From NCBI RefSeq assembly GCF_011386835.1, contig NC_088796.1:31079011-31143010 (forward strand): 64,000 nucleotides of DNA, written 5' to 3'. How positions within the stretch are numbered: the stretch's first letter is position 1; the number at the start of each line of letters is the position of its first letter. The position numbers and the translations under genes are program-made. Source of the DNA: Chrysemys picta bellii. Taxonomy: Eukaryota > Chordata > Testudines > Emydidae. The notes below the pieces were generated by a model. That model saw nothing but the letters and a program-made list of their open reading frames with translations, searched no databases and was not told where the DNA came from. Shown here piece after piece: positions 45,774 through 57,575 of the stretch.

Positions 45774-45997
45774 CTTGTTGATCTTTGTTTTTCATTTTGG
45801 TTAAGCTGTAAACGATTGCTCAGGTCAATAAGAGACCTCTGTGATTGTATCAGAAGTAGGGCTGGTTAATCAAATGGACACTGGATTTTCAAAGGTGAAA
45901 AAAAAAACTTCAAGGTGGGAAGGGGGTGGGGGGAGACACTGGAAATCAGGAAGCCTGTCATTTATTTCCAAGACTGTTTGAAGTTTTACTCATTCAC

Positions 45998-46110
45998 TTA
46001 ATTAGATTGCAATCCCTTTGGGGCATTTTAGCATGTAGTGTGCAGTTCCTCACGTAGTGAGGGCCCCAGTCTTGATGGGCACCTTTTCGGTACCAACATT
46101 GGAAGGATTT
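45998..46110 (+). repeat. L2/MIR-type 3' end relic
   Basis: TTAGATTGCAATCCCTTTGG and GGCATTTTAGC, followed by TGAGGGCCCCAGTCTTGATG and GGCACCTTTTCGGTACCAAC, match the order of the L2/MIR 3' end (an AGATTGTAAGCTCTTTGG-like start, then a GGGCCC...GATC part). Strongly diverged. Confidence 0.55.
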
Positions 46111-47739
46111 CCTCTTTCTGCAAGGTCCCCTGATTAGAAAAAAAGAGCTGTTTTCTTCAGGGTTGTTCTGCACCAATTAGTTATTCTTTATGGATTTTCA
46201 ACACGTTCTGGAATAAAATGAAGGGGCATGTTTGTTTCTAGAATCATGTCAGTTCTTTCTTTTAGGGTGCATGCATTGTATTCCCATAGCATGTAGAGCA
46301 GCGTTCCACTTGTAGTTACAGACCTTGTGCTTTTAATGCCCAGTTGTATTAGTACTATTTTAAGTAGTACTAGTTATATTTGTTAAGTGTCAACTTTTAG
46401 GTCTTAAGTGGATTCATTTATACCAGTCTGGGAATGCAGAGGATTACATGTTTGATTTACATTGAAAGTATATTCTTATATAACTGCATCATATAGATTA
46501 ATTGTGTGTGTGTTGTTTCTTAGGACCCTATAACTGACAATCCTCTGTTTTCACCAGGTGTGGAGCTTTGTTACTTACTAACTTGAAACTCAGCCCACAA
46601 ACAAAGACACTTTAACAAACATTTAATCTCTCCCCCACCCTATGAATTCCCTCTCAAATAGACACTGTGCTTGCTCCTTGTGTTTTTCACTCAACTAGAA
46701 GATCTCTGGGAGACAGACTTCCCAGTCTGGAGTCCTTGGGAGGTGGGGGGAGTTGGCAAGATGAACTTGCAACACCCAGCCATGCAAACACATCTCACTG
46801 GTATGTACAGGAAGGTAGCCTGCTTTGCTGGTCCCTCATTCAGCAGGACCATATACCTGACTGCTGCCTTCTTCCCTAGCTGGCCTAGTTGAGTGGCATG
46901 AGATGGTATATCAATAACCTTTAAACCACAAATTGATGAGAAGCTGTGTGTGTAGTGTATCTCAAGACTACATATTCACTGTGCAACATTTTCATCATTT
47001 CACCTCTAAATATTTTAGATGGACACTTTTCCTATTGATTAGCAGAATAGATATTGCTATATATTCCTAACTGCTCTCTTTGCTGGATGCTTTGTTTTGA
47101 ACTGAACATCGTGAGGAATTACACCACAGGCACACAAATGTATTTAACATTTTATAGCTTTTATCACCTTTAACAATGATTTGTGTTGATGATGCACTTC
47201 ATGCACATGATTTGTGCCTCATTTTAGGTATGAATATACTTAATGACCTCCTGTAAGTTATTGACACACAAAAAGTGCCCCCAGACATTAATTCTGTAGT
47301 ATCCTTTAAGTCACTTTTGTTGTTGTAAAATTTTGTCAGAAGTATCTTGGAAAACATAAAGCCTCCTGTTTAAAGGCAAGAGTTATGATGTCAGAATTGA
47401 TGTAGAGCACGTTACTGAAATCATTGCTCTGGGTCCTTCTTCAGCATGGAAATTGTATTGATACAAAACAAGGTTTTAGGTGACAGCTCCTTATTTGACT
47501 AACATTATAATAGAAGTCTGCTAACAAGACATACTCATTTTGATTTTGTTCTCTTGTAGCTAGAAAGCTAAGAGAATCTGACCCACTCTCTTGACAGATA
47601 TCTGGATTTACTAGCATATTGGCTTTGACAAATGAGATGCGAGCAGCACTGCATTCCAGATGAAAATGTACCAGTACAGCATTCAATACTTACAGCTGTC
47701 ACAATTTCCCTAATGTGAACTGTCATAGTCTCCCACATT
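46111..47739. other. No recognisable feature
   Basis: Unique sequence. Two overlapping frames at 46667-46892 show no motif. A minus-strand frame at 47686-47441 is unrecognised. Confidence 0.45.
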
Positions 47740-47742
47740 TAA

Positions 47743-48016
47743 GCCATGTGTACACTAGCACTTGTGTCAGTCAGGTGTGGGGGGGGGGAAAACCACACAC
47801 CACACCCCTGACCGAGATGCCAGCGTGGACAGCACTACATTGGCAGGAAAGCATCTCCTGCCAACGTAGCTACTGCTGCTCGTTGGGGGTGGTTAAATTA
47901 TGCTGATGGAAGAGCTCTTGCACAATGGTGGAGCATGGCTGCATGGGAGACCTTACAGCAGTACAGCTGCATTGGTACAGCTGTGCTGCTGTAAGGTCTC
48001 TATTGTAGACATAGTC
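47743..48016. mobile_element. Harbinger-like MITE with TAA duplication
   Basis: It begins GCCATGTGTACACTAG and ends TTGTAGACATAGTC, which are imperfect inverted repeats. TAA flanks it at 47740-47742 and 48017-48019, the 3-bp duplication expected for PIF/Harbinger. Inside, 47947-47969 and 47978-48000 form a 23-bp inverted repeat with one mismatch (arms start GAGACCTTACAGCAG). GCAGGAAAGCATCTCCTGCC (47842-47861) is a second hairpin. There is no transposase. Confidence 0.85.
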
Positions 48017-48124
48017 TAAGATACTGCAGATGTTTATGTTTTTAGTCATAATTAACTTGAGACTAATCATCCCCTCCCATGGAAAAACCTGTGGGAAGAG
48101 AAGTTTCTTTATGAACATCAGATT

Positions 48125-48240
48125 CCAGGGTTGCCAAAATGACTATCACCTTTCAGAACATCAGTAGTTTGTTTAAAACCAGACAGCATAGGAATTGCTA
48201 TGTCATATGAATTCAAATAGTACATTAATTTTTAATTCAG
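48125..48240. repeat. 117-bp inverted repeat, left arm
   Basis: CCAGGGTTGCCAAAATGACT opens an arm whose reverse complement lies at 51771-51887. Over about 117 bp there are two substitutions and a 2-bp indel. The outer end resembles the TAGGGTTGCCA terminus of the hAT-like element at 20595. Similarity stops at TTAATTCA on the inner side. Confidence 0.95.
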
Positions 48241-48245
48241 ATTCT

Positions 48246-48795
48246 GGATATATACATTTGACCTTGGATGAGGTGGGGATTCAAATTCCTTGTCCCACAA
48301 ATGGGAAGGGAGCATGATCCTCTAACTGCACAGAGCTTTTAGAATCATGGGACAATCCCAGAGCACCATGGGAGGACCTTTCTGCTTTGCAGACTACCAT
48401 CCTACTGGCAGCATGGCTTCCTGAGGAGCCATCCTGGCCAGTGGCTTCCCATCTATACTTTAATCCCTGCCCTCTGAGGCATTAGAAGGCCTGGAACAAG
48501 AGTTAAAGTTGAAAGGAACAGCATTAATTCCTGCTGGAGTTTTTCCACAGAAAACTTGTGGTTTTGCCAAAGGATGGCATTTATGGAGCAGATGTTTCCC
48601 CAGTTTCTGCCCTATCAATTGCCCCTCCCTCATTCATCCAAACCATAAAGCAAACTCCATCGGGTTGGAGGAGGAAGGAAGGATGATGTCTTAGGTTACA
48701 CTCTCCAGCACCGTCCTCTATACAAGACTGATTTCTGTAGGCTTTTCTCTTCTCTGCCTGGCAGTGGAAGGGATGATTTGGGACTAGATAAACAG
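48246..48795. other. No recognisable gene
   Basis: Lies between the left inverted arm and repeat B copy 2. Short frames at 48509-48823 are unrecognised. 48255-48335 read on the minus strand has a weak tRNA-like look (GGAATTTGAATCCCCACC). Confidence 0.35.
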
Positions 48796-49086
48796 TGACA
48801 CCCCAACCATAAGGGGTACTCACAAGAGGTAGGTGTCATGCCATTACACCTAGAAACACTTTTTCAAAAATGATTCTGATATCACATCAATCCAGGAACT
48901 GGGATCTTAAGGGATCAGGGGGGGAAGAGAAAACAAAAAAACAAAACAAAACAAAAAAAACCACTCACACACTAAATGCTAGGAGACACTATAAAATGAT
49001 GAGAGTTGGAAGCACAGAATTGCTACTCTTTTAAAAAGAACCATAAATATACTCATCTTGTTTGTGGTACTGGAATATTAATTAAA
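48796..49086 (+). repeat. Dispersed repeat B, copy 2
   Basis: Direct-orientation relative of 44623-44860. It carries an extra A-rich insertion at about 48915-48970 (AAAACAAAAAAACAAAACAA). It ends at TTTGTGGTACTGGAATATTA. Confidence 0.8.
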
Positions 49087-49099
49087 TCCCTGGAGGAAA

Positions 49100-49375
49100 T
49101 GGTTTGCCCTCTGGGGGCCCGTCCACTCCCAGCTGGCTACTAAGTAGATTCCCCTTCTGGAGGTTTATCACTGCCGCTTCTGGGAGCAGCATGGGGCTAT
49201 GGCAGGCAGGCAGCCTGCCTGAGCCCTGCTGGCCGGGAGCCGCCTGTGGTAAGCACCTCCCAACCAGAGCCTGCACTTCACACCGACCCCATGCCATGCC
49301 CTAGATCAGAATCCCCCTCCTGCACCCCAATCCCCTGCCCCAGCCCCCTCCTGCACCAAACTCCCTCCCAGGAAA
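49100..49375. repeat. GC-rich hAT-interior-like repeat
   Basis: GGAGCCGCCTGTGGTAAGCA, ACCAGAGCCTGCACTTCACA and TCCTGCACCCCAATCCCCTG resemble the C-rich minisatellite at 160-475. I infer a fragment of the same hAT-type family. The ends are unclear. Confidence 0.5.
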
Positions 49376-49399
49376 AAGACTTGTATGCAGGGGCCCCAC

Positions 49400-49815
49400 A
49401 AAATCTAATAGCCCAGACCCACAGGAGAGTTAATCTGGCCCTGTGTGGCCACAGACTTCACCAATGCTTCACCCTTACCTCGGGGCTTGTCTGTGTTCAG
49501 GCCAGCACTGAGCTATCCATGGTGCTGCAGCTCCCTATAGCCATCCAGGAGCACCAGGTGAACTCCTCAAACTCCAGTGAGGAACTGACTGTTAGCTGCA
49601 CTGCAACTCCTTTTATACTAGCCTGCAACCCTCTGATTGGCTAGCCACTTGCAGCCTCCCCTCCTGATTGGCTGCTTCCTGTGCAGTCTCTCTAGGCTGC
49701 TTGGAGGACTTACCTCCACTGCTCCTTTCCTGGAACAAGTGTGGCAGGACCCTGAGGCATCCAGCAGGGGGCCTCTGAGCCTAGTACACCCCAGCACACT
49801 AGCCCTCCTGGTTGC
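49400..49815 (-). mobile_element. LTR-like segment with promoter signature
   Basis: On the minus strand there are two CCAAT boxes (AGCCAATCAG at 49663-49673 and AGCCAATCAGAG at 49631-49643), then TATAAAAGG (49609-49618), then a leader ending in CCCGAGGTAAGGGTG (49470-49485), which looks like a splice donor. This is the layout of an LTR promoter or a cellular promoter. No coding region follows, no second LTR is seen, and the ends are not defined. Confidence 0.45.
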
Positions 49816-49990
49816 AGAGAAAAACTTGGAAAACATGAACCCTAAAGGCTCAAAATCTAGAAAATAAATAAAAAGAACCCAGAATATATTATTTTTAAAA
49901 ATCTCATGATTTGAAAGATAATCTTGTGGTTTTTTTTAATGTTTGAAGCTAGTAATACTGCCTTTGACCCACCTTCCCAATCTATACTTT
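49816..49990. repeat. Dispersed repeat C
   Basis: GAAAACATGAACCCTAAAGG and AATCTAGAAAATAAATAAAA (49830-49872) resemble 34290-34330 and 57780-57845. ATCTCATGATTTGAAAGATA follows. It could be the far part of repeat B, separated from 49086 by the two insertions before it. Confidence 0.5.
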
Positions 49991-51022
49991 GACAGTATCA
50001 AAAGAATATATGGAAAGAGCAGCTCCATGCACTAGGATTGGCCGCATCGTGCCACTCTCCATGAATCCACTGCATGGCACTCTGCATGAATAGACTGTGT
50101 AGAAATAGTTGCAACCCTAAATATTCAGTGTGCCAAAGTAATCCATGAACTGCTCATTTGGCACAGGCTACTTCTTTTTTCAAAGAACATGAAAAATGCA
50201 TGTTGCATATAAAGTACTGTCTCCTGGCATGACCTGAAAAAATGCCTGGGCCTATATTTGAAATCAAATAAAAATAAAAATAAAAAAACATTGTTTAAAC
50301 TTAGACTATAACACGGTCTTCTATTCTTGAAAGATTTGGGAGAAAATATAGCTTAATCCATGTTCCAAGTTGAGTGTGAAGTATTAATTAAATATAGAAC
50401 AGTGATAAAATAAACCACACTGGTGAAATCATATATTCATTGGGATAAATTGTTTTTGTGAGTGCAAAGCCTTATACATCTGAGTGTATTTTAATTTTAC
50501 ATGAACAGGTTAAAAGTGCAGGCATATGTATGTGCATGCGCAATTGTGTGTGACAAAATGGAGTCCAGATAGAAGAGTAGTTGAAAATTTGTCTCTATAA
50601 AGGAGAGCTATATGCAAAATTGAAACCTGAAGTGTGTGAGGTGAGCAGCAACTACCTGTACTCTGTCTGAATTTGGCACCATTTAATTGCTTGATCTGCC
50701 CTACTTCGCCCCCTGATTTTCAAAATGTGAGTCTCCCAAATTGCTCAGATATTTTGGTGATGGAGGTAAGCAGCTAGATTAGACAGGTATTTTGATTGCA
50801 CACACTAATCAGGTATTTGCATGAATCAATAACCAGATAGAACTCTAAATAATCTGAATACACACTCATGGTAATTGCATGCATGAAATTATGTATACAT
50901 TTGTGTAAGCAGTTGTGCACAAGACTATGGAAAATCAGGAACTAAATATCTCCATGCTGATAATTTTCATGGACAAATAAGTTATACATGTAGCTTTCCC
51001 GATAATTTAAAGTTAAGAAACC

Positions 51023-51030
<8 letters not shown>
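49991..51030. other. No recognisable feature
   Basis: AT-rich unique sequence within the span between the inverted arms. Confidence 0.45.

Positions 51031-51076
<46 letters not shown>
51031..51076. repeat. (CA)n microsatellite
   Basis: About 22 uninterrupted CA units between TTTTTTACACAC and AAATCAATTATAGG. Confidence 0.97.
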
Positions 51077-51077
<1 letters not shown>

Positions 51078-51770
51078 TCAATTATAGGTTATTCTAGTTT
51101 CTGTAATGCAATTTAAATAAAGTAAAATATGCTTCTCTAATATTAAAAAGATCATTAAACTTTAATATGTAAGTGTTAAAGTATGTCTAAATTCACTTAC
51201 CTTGATAGTGCCCCTTTAACATTCAATTGAAAAAATAAGGTAAGTATAAAAATCACTGTATTAAAAAGTAATGCATGGTTCCTTTCTCCATCTCTATTAA
51301 GGTATAGAATATATATTGGTATTAGTGTAGCTAGTGCTGGAGCACCATTGTAGCATAGCCTTTTGAAATACTTATGAGCGTTCTCCATGGAAGACAGAAG
51401 GGAAAATAGTGCCTCAGTGTTTTCATTTACTCTAGGCAGTTGAGTGATGAATTACTGTAATTCGTTCAGAAGAATTTCTGCAGGAAGTCATAAAATTTCC
51501 ATGGAAGTTATTGAGATACAAGCCACAAAAAATCTTTAGATGACTTCTCAATCTGTTTCTCATTTATGCTTCCCATTGCAAGCCACATCAAACAATACTG
51601 TGAAAATAAAATTAATCACTATCCAGATCATTTCATTAAATAGTTAAATAAAAAGAATCAGTAGGGATTTACTGGCTCTTGCCAACTCATTTTAATGTTA
51701 AATCAGGTTAACTATTAGATGGGACCAATTATCTAGTTTCAAGTATTTTAGTCAGAATTTTAGTCACTAG
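51078..51770. other. No recognisable feature
   Basis: AT-rich. The minus-strand frame at 51388-51197 (63 codons, hydrophobic C-terminal half) has no motif I recognise. Confidence 0.45.
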
Positions 51771-51887
51771 TGAATTAAAAATTAATGTACTATTTGAATT
51801 CATATGACATAGCAATTCCTATGCTGTCTGGTTTTAGACAAACTACTGATGTTCAGAAAGGTGATAAAGTCATTTTGGCAACCCTGG
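51771..51887. repeat. 117-bp inverted repeat, right arm
   Basis: Reverse complement of 48125-48240, about 97% identical, closing with TTTTGGCAACCCTGG. Together the arms have the geometry of terminal inverted repeats of a 3.76-kb unit, but the flanks show no convincing target duplication. Confidence 0.95.
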
Positions 51888-53704
51888 AGTTTGCCTTGGG
51901 GGGTTATTTTTGCTCCCTTATTTGATAAGCATGGCTCCCCTCTGGATTGATAGTCAGACCTTGTTCATGTTATATAATGTGTGAAATGCTTCAGCTATAT
52001 GACTACGGTTCAAAGCACATGTCTTGGGAATTTAAAAAAAATGTGAAATGGTCAAATGGCAAAATAATTGGGCAGCACAACAGCAGTGAATTTGCCCATT
52101 ATTTGTCTTATTGTGAATTGTTTGGTGAATATTTTATTGATCAATCTTTCAGTTTTTTAAGATCAAGGCAGTTTTAAAATGTTAAGTTCCCCATCACATT
52201 TCTCCCCTCTCTCATTTTTGTGGACAAGATTTGAGAAAGAGAAAAAAGACAATCAGTTGAAAGGTCTGTTTACAGCCCTAGTACAAAAATTTCAAACCTG
52301 GATGCAAGTTAGACTCCTAAATTTATATTTAGGCACCTAGGACAAGGTTTTCAAAGGTGTTTAAGAGTAAAAGTTTCAAAAGCTTCTAGAAGATTTAATA
52401 GTCAAAGTCCCATTTTCAAAAGTGACCTAGATACTTAGGACCTATGACAGAGAGGCCCATTGGTGCCTGCTGGCAAAGGGTTCAATGTTGCATAACAGCA
52501 ACTCCTAACACGCCTGACAAACGCACTATAGCACTCGCTACACCTAGCTCACTATAACTACATGGTATTTATCCATAAATGATGTCATGTGTGGTCTTAA
52601 ACGAATGCCAGGGTCACTCTGGTCATTTACATATTCATATTATGAAATGTATGTGCAAGTACTATGTAAAGAGTTATGTATGTGTACTAATATATATTCC
52701 TAAAATCTGTATTCTGGCAGTGTTGACAAACAGGTTTCTGTCAGACAAAGGATGTATATTCACCTGTCTATCTCACTTCAGATATAAATTTAGCATTGTG
52801 AGCCAACACAATGGAAACTCTACTTATATACCAAGTTAATGGCGGAGGGGAAATCAACAGAGAGTCAAGACACTGGAGACTGAACCACAGGGGTTTATCC
52901 AGTTTCTTAGGGCACCCAATGAACTTTAGGGAGTATAGGAAGACACCCCTTCATCTTTCACCAAAGAAATAAACAGACAGTGCATTTTACATTCATGAAA
53001 ACAGAATCCAAATCAGCCTTGGTTAGAAACTCTGCAAAGGATATGTGGGGTGAGATAAGCTTCTTTAGACAAATGGTTAGACTGCTAACATGATTCCTAG
53101 AAAGCAGACTAAACTTCATGATTTTGTTTTATATGTAAGCCTTCTGTTTCCATTATTCTTACTCTATCTCTTAAATCTTAATGTTTGATAAAAAAAACAA
53201 CCATACGTTTATTCGCTATAAATATAACTTAGTGCTGTGGTAATGTAAAAGGAGCTAATCCTGAGTTGAATCATTAAAGCTGGTGTGTATTCTGTTCCTT
53301 TGGGGAGAGCATACCTGACAGTACTGGGGGTGTTCAGTGGATGAGTGATTGAACCTATAGGCAAATACTTCAAAAGGGGCACAGAGATTGGGCTGCACCT
53401 ACTGTTTACCTGCAAGCAAAGTAAGGACTGGCCTTGCCCAAAGGAGATTAGGTGACTATTAGACTGAAATATCAGGAAGTTGACATCTGGTTAAGCACAA
53501 ACAAGGCTTTCTCTCACAAGGGGATAACAAGGTGACTCAGTCCTGGGTACCCTGAGAACCACAACAGAAGCCTAAGACTTATTAGCTTTCAAAGTGCCTA
53601 AGTCACTTTTGAAAATGGGATTTAAATGACTTTGAAAATGTTATCTCGAGGTGACTGAGGGACACAACTCCTTTTGAAAGTCACTAGAATTTGTACTCCT
53701 AAGG
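51888..53704. other. No gene; two unnamed repeat pieces
   Basis: 52300-52450 and 53575-53690 carry the TTTTCAAAAGTGAC/CTAAGTCACTTTTGAAA words of the 12805 repeat type. The remainder is unrecognised. The frame at 52579-52839 has no motif. Confidence 0.4.
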
Positions 53705-53975
53705 TTCACAGATTCCAAGGTCAGAAGGAACCATTGTGATCATCTAGTCTGACCTCTTATATAACACAGGCCATAGGACTTCACAAAATAATTCCTAGAG
53801 TATATTTTTTAGAAAAAAAATCCATTCTTGATGTAAAAATTGCCGGTGATGGAGAATCCACCATATCCCTGGGTAAATTGTTCGAATGGTTAATTACTCT
53901 CTCTGTTAAAAATATGCCTTATTTCCATTCTGAATTGGTCTAGCTTCAATTTCCAGTCATTGGGTCATGTTAAGC
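53705..53975 (-). mobile_element. CR1 LINE 3' UTR fragment
   Basis: On the + strand it reads AGATTCCAAGGTCAGAAGGA and TGATCATCTAGTCTGACCTC, then TAACACAGGCCATAGGACTT and GGAGAATCCACCATATCCC, to GCTTCAATTTCCAGTCATTG. This is the reverse of a CR1 3' UTR of the 6868 type, without coding sequence. Confidence 0.85.
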
Positions 53976-54220
53976 AACCAAAAATGCACATACATACCTA
54001 GTGGGATTTTCAACAGCATCTATTGAAATCAATGGGAGTTAAGCATCTCAGGGCTTCTGAAAAATCCAACTAGGCACCTGTGCGCATCTTTAGATGCCTG
54101 GATACCTTAATAAATAATAATAATTAAATTAATAATACCACTGGCACTTTTTAAAAAATCTCACCCTAGGCACTTAAGTGTGGATTTAGGTATCTAACTA
54201 AAAGTACCTAAGTTTGAAAA
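53976..54220. repeat. Dispersed 'TTTTCAAAAGTGACTTAGG' type repeat
   Basis: GGGATTTTCAACAGCATCTA, TTGAAATCAATGGGAGTTAA, CACCCTAGGCACTTAAGTG and CCTAAGTTTGAAAATGTTGG mark another old copy. Confidence 0.45.
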
Positions 54221-57200
54221 TGTTGGCCTCAGTTCATACTGCTTTCATCCTCTCCAAAGTTTTTGCCAAAAATGGAGCATGCAGTGTTGTTGTTTGGGAG
54301 CATCTGAGTCTCAGAAGTCAGAGACAGAAAAAGCCTAGTCCTACTCCTGCCTAGTGCTGACTTATTCCCTACAGTATATATGCAAGTGCTTTGTTTCAAG
54401 CAATGGGACTTCCACTTCTTCCCTTGGAAAATTATTTTGCACACATTGTCTTAGTGACATCTAATTTCTCTTCTTTTGTTAGTCGATCTCTGGGGCAGTG
54501 CGTATGGGTTCCCCCTTCAGCTCCTGGATACCTTGGCTGGTAAGCCCTCTTTGTGAAGTAAGCAGCACACGCTGTCCAGCAGGGTATCTCCACCATATCT
54601 TTATGCTCCAGGTACATCACAACATAGCTTCAATTATGTGAAGTCCCCTTTCCTGCTCCCTGGCACAGCTGTTTATATTGCTTCCCTTCTCTCAAAGCTA
54701 GTTACCTCATTAGCTCATCAGGCTCCCTATAGGTGCAAGCAGTCTCTTTTATTCTCACTACATCCGGTACCCTGGGTGTTCTAAGTGGCCAGGGTGCTGG
54801 GTTCCAAAATGCTCAGTTTATAGCTGCTAACAGGACTCTGTCATAGGCAGAGAATTCATTTTTATCTGTATGTTAAAGTGCCATGCATCTCTATGGCACT
54901 GAAAATGTAATACATTATTATACACAAACTCTAAACAATAATATTTTGAGGGAATGGAGGAAAACAACTCAATCCTTCACGGGGGAGTGGTGGATAGGCA
55001 GGCCATACTCACTGCTCCCCTTTCTCGCTAGCATCCATCAATGCATGATTTACATCCCCTTGCTGCTTATCTACTGCTGCTGTGTGCTCTTTCACTATCA
55101 CTCATTTGAAAGGCTGTCGGACAATTCATGTCTCTATCTGGAGAAGGAATTGATCACTTTGGGTTAAAGGCAATAGGAACTGTTCTCCTAATTCAGTAAG
55201 GCACTTTGGGAAATCTCAGCCAAAGTCTCTCTGAGCCTCAAGAAGATAGATTCATTTTAAAATATACCTCTACTCTCTCTATCTGGTTTTCAAGCTTGCA
55301 TCATAATTTTTTCACCAAAAGAAAGTTCAGCATTCATTTTGAAATGTACTAACATTTTATTTAAAATAAAGCATTTTAAAAAGCTCAAAAACAATGTTTC
55401 CTTTTAGGTCAAACAAAATGTTTTCTTCTACCTGAAGCAAGTCCTCCCCCCACCTCGCCAAACACACAGTTTTCAGAATGGCCAAAAAAAACCATGAAAA
55501 AAAAACAAACCACCAGTTATTGTAGATATTGGAGGGACTTATTGACGCTTCAGATATTAGCCTCTGACTATTCTTAAAAAACTCTCACATTTAGGTTCAT
55601 GTTTGTGTAAATATGCCCATATAATTTAGTTTGAGTTTAAAGCACATTAATTCATGCATTTGGGTCCTGCTCTGCATCTGATGCAGCACAATTACATGCC
55701 ATCCTTGGCTCATGGAAGATTTTGAAATGTCACCCACAAAAATCAATGGATGGGAAATTTGGTAGGACCAGCAAGGAGCAGGAAGGGGGACCCGCTGAAA
55801 AAATCAGGGAGGGAATACTGCATGCTGGAGAAATGCAAGGGTGGCTATTATTCCTCTATGGGCTCTCTGCCTCCCATTGGCCAGCCAGAGTCACTATAAG
55901 TTGACTGATGCAATCACACAGCACTCTCCAAATGATTTAATTCAAATCACTTCAGTTTTGTAGAAGAGCACTCTGCTTCCACTCTCTAGTATTAAAACAG
56001 TACCCTGTTCCCCAGTAAAGAAGCAATAGCACCAAATATTTAAATAAGCAGTCCCAGCCATGCAGTTGTTATAAACTGATAAAATTCCACCATCATTGTA
56101 AAGTGACATACCTAGTATAAGATAATGGTGTACAAATACCCCTAACCAGCAGGTCCTAGTGACAAGCACATCATCCTGACCACCTCTCAGCTGCCTAAAC
56201 CTTCCTGAGATGCCTGAGGCATCCCCTTCCCCAACAAAACCCATCTTCCACCACTGCTTTAACTATCCCCACCCTTTACACTCCCAAAACTCCAATCACC
56301 ACAGCCATAAAAAAAGGTTTTCTGGTTTTTCTATTTTAAACCAAAAAAAAAATCATTCTAATTGACAGCCCTTACTCAAAATAGACTCTATGATTATATA
56401 ATCTTGGAATCTAATGCATCACTTTTTCATCCGTTAAGACATGACTGCTCTAATTTAAAAACTAAAATGTGCACATCAACAGGACACTAGAGAGAAGTTA
56501 AAATTCTTCCTACCCATCCTCTGACCATAAAGCCTTGTATAGCTAATGCTTACTGTATAATCTGTCCCTCAAATTTCATCATTTAGTAACTGTTCCCTGT
56601 AAAGGTGACTTGCTGCTTTTCTATAGATCACATATTTCAGTGGATTATGAATCTCCCATTTCAGTTTACACATCATGACACATCAGGTTATCAACCAAGG
56701 TACATCTTTTTCTTCTGAAACAACACAAACTGAGTAAGCCATATTTAGATACTACATAGAATAGCCAAAGGGTATTGTTAAGCTCACTTGGAAGATATGT
56801 AGTTTAGCAGTTACAGAAAAAGAGCAAAGAAACCTAGAGGAGACCTGAATGCTCATTCACTTGATCTCTTCCTGCCTCAGTCAACCAAGATGTGACATTA
56901 TATTAACAAAGGGGAAAAAAGCAAGGCATTAGCGAAAAGCAGATGCTAATTTGGGTTAAGATATCATGAATTAATAAAATCAAAGGAAAGAGTCATTTTA
57001 ACTGGTACCAACTAAAATATAAAAATTAAAATGCATAAAACCAACAAACGGATATTGTTTAGGCTCCAAGGAACATAATCAAGAAAAACAAAAAAACAAA
57101 AATAATTCCCCCCGCACACAGACACACACACTCCTCTGGTTCAAATGGAGCAAAAACACCTGAAAAATCCAATTCCTAGCAAGGAGGGACTGATAAACGT

Positions 57201-57567
57201 CTGTCTCATTCTGTAGAGAGTCAAATGAATGTGCATAACATTTGGTCACCACCGGGAGGGATCTCTCAGAAGATGCAGCAACCCTCATATAAGGCCTCAA
57301 TTTTGCAAACATTTGCACAGTTTCATGGTTTTGCCAGTCACTGCCATAATTATATTTCTAACTTTAGCCAAGAACATTAACTTAGAGGTAAAGATTCCTC
57401 TGTCTAAATTTTATTTTGTCAAATATAGCTGCATATTCTGTTATGTACACCATGTTGCCAGCACTCACTGTTGTATCAGGAGTAGGCTCCTAGAGTCATT
57501 TCATTATGTGAGAATCTCAAACTTGATTAATAAAAAGGAAGTGTGCAATCCTTATGGCTGTGAAGAA
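54221..57567. other. No recognisable gene
   Basis: Long mostly unique stretch. 55300-55510 resembles the T-rich repeat. Frames at 54883-55167, 55942-56244 and 57079-57318 show no domain. The 184-codon frame from 57229 runs into the MITE at 57576 and is not a gene. Confidence 0.45.
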
Positions 57568-57575
57568 GTGCTTGG

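Noticed and set aside
48125..51887. Firm call of a complete 3.76-kb hAT transposon
   Set aside because: No transposase motif inside and no 8-bp flanking duplication, so it is reported only as a candidate.
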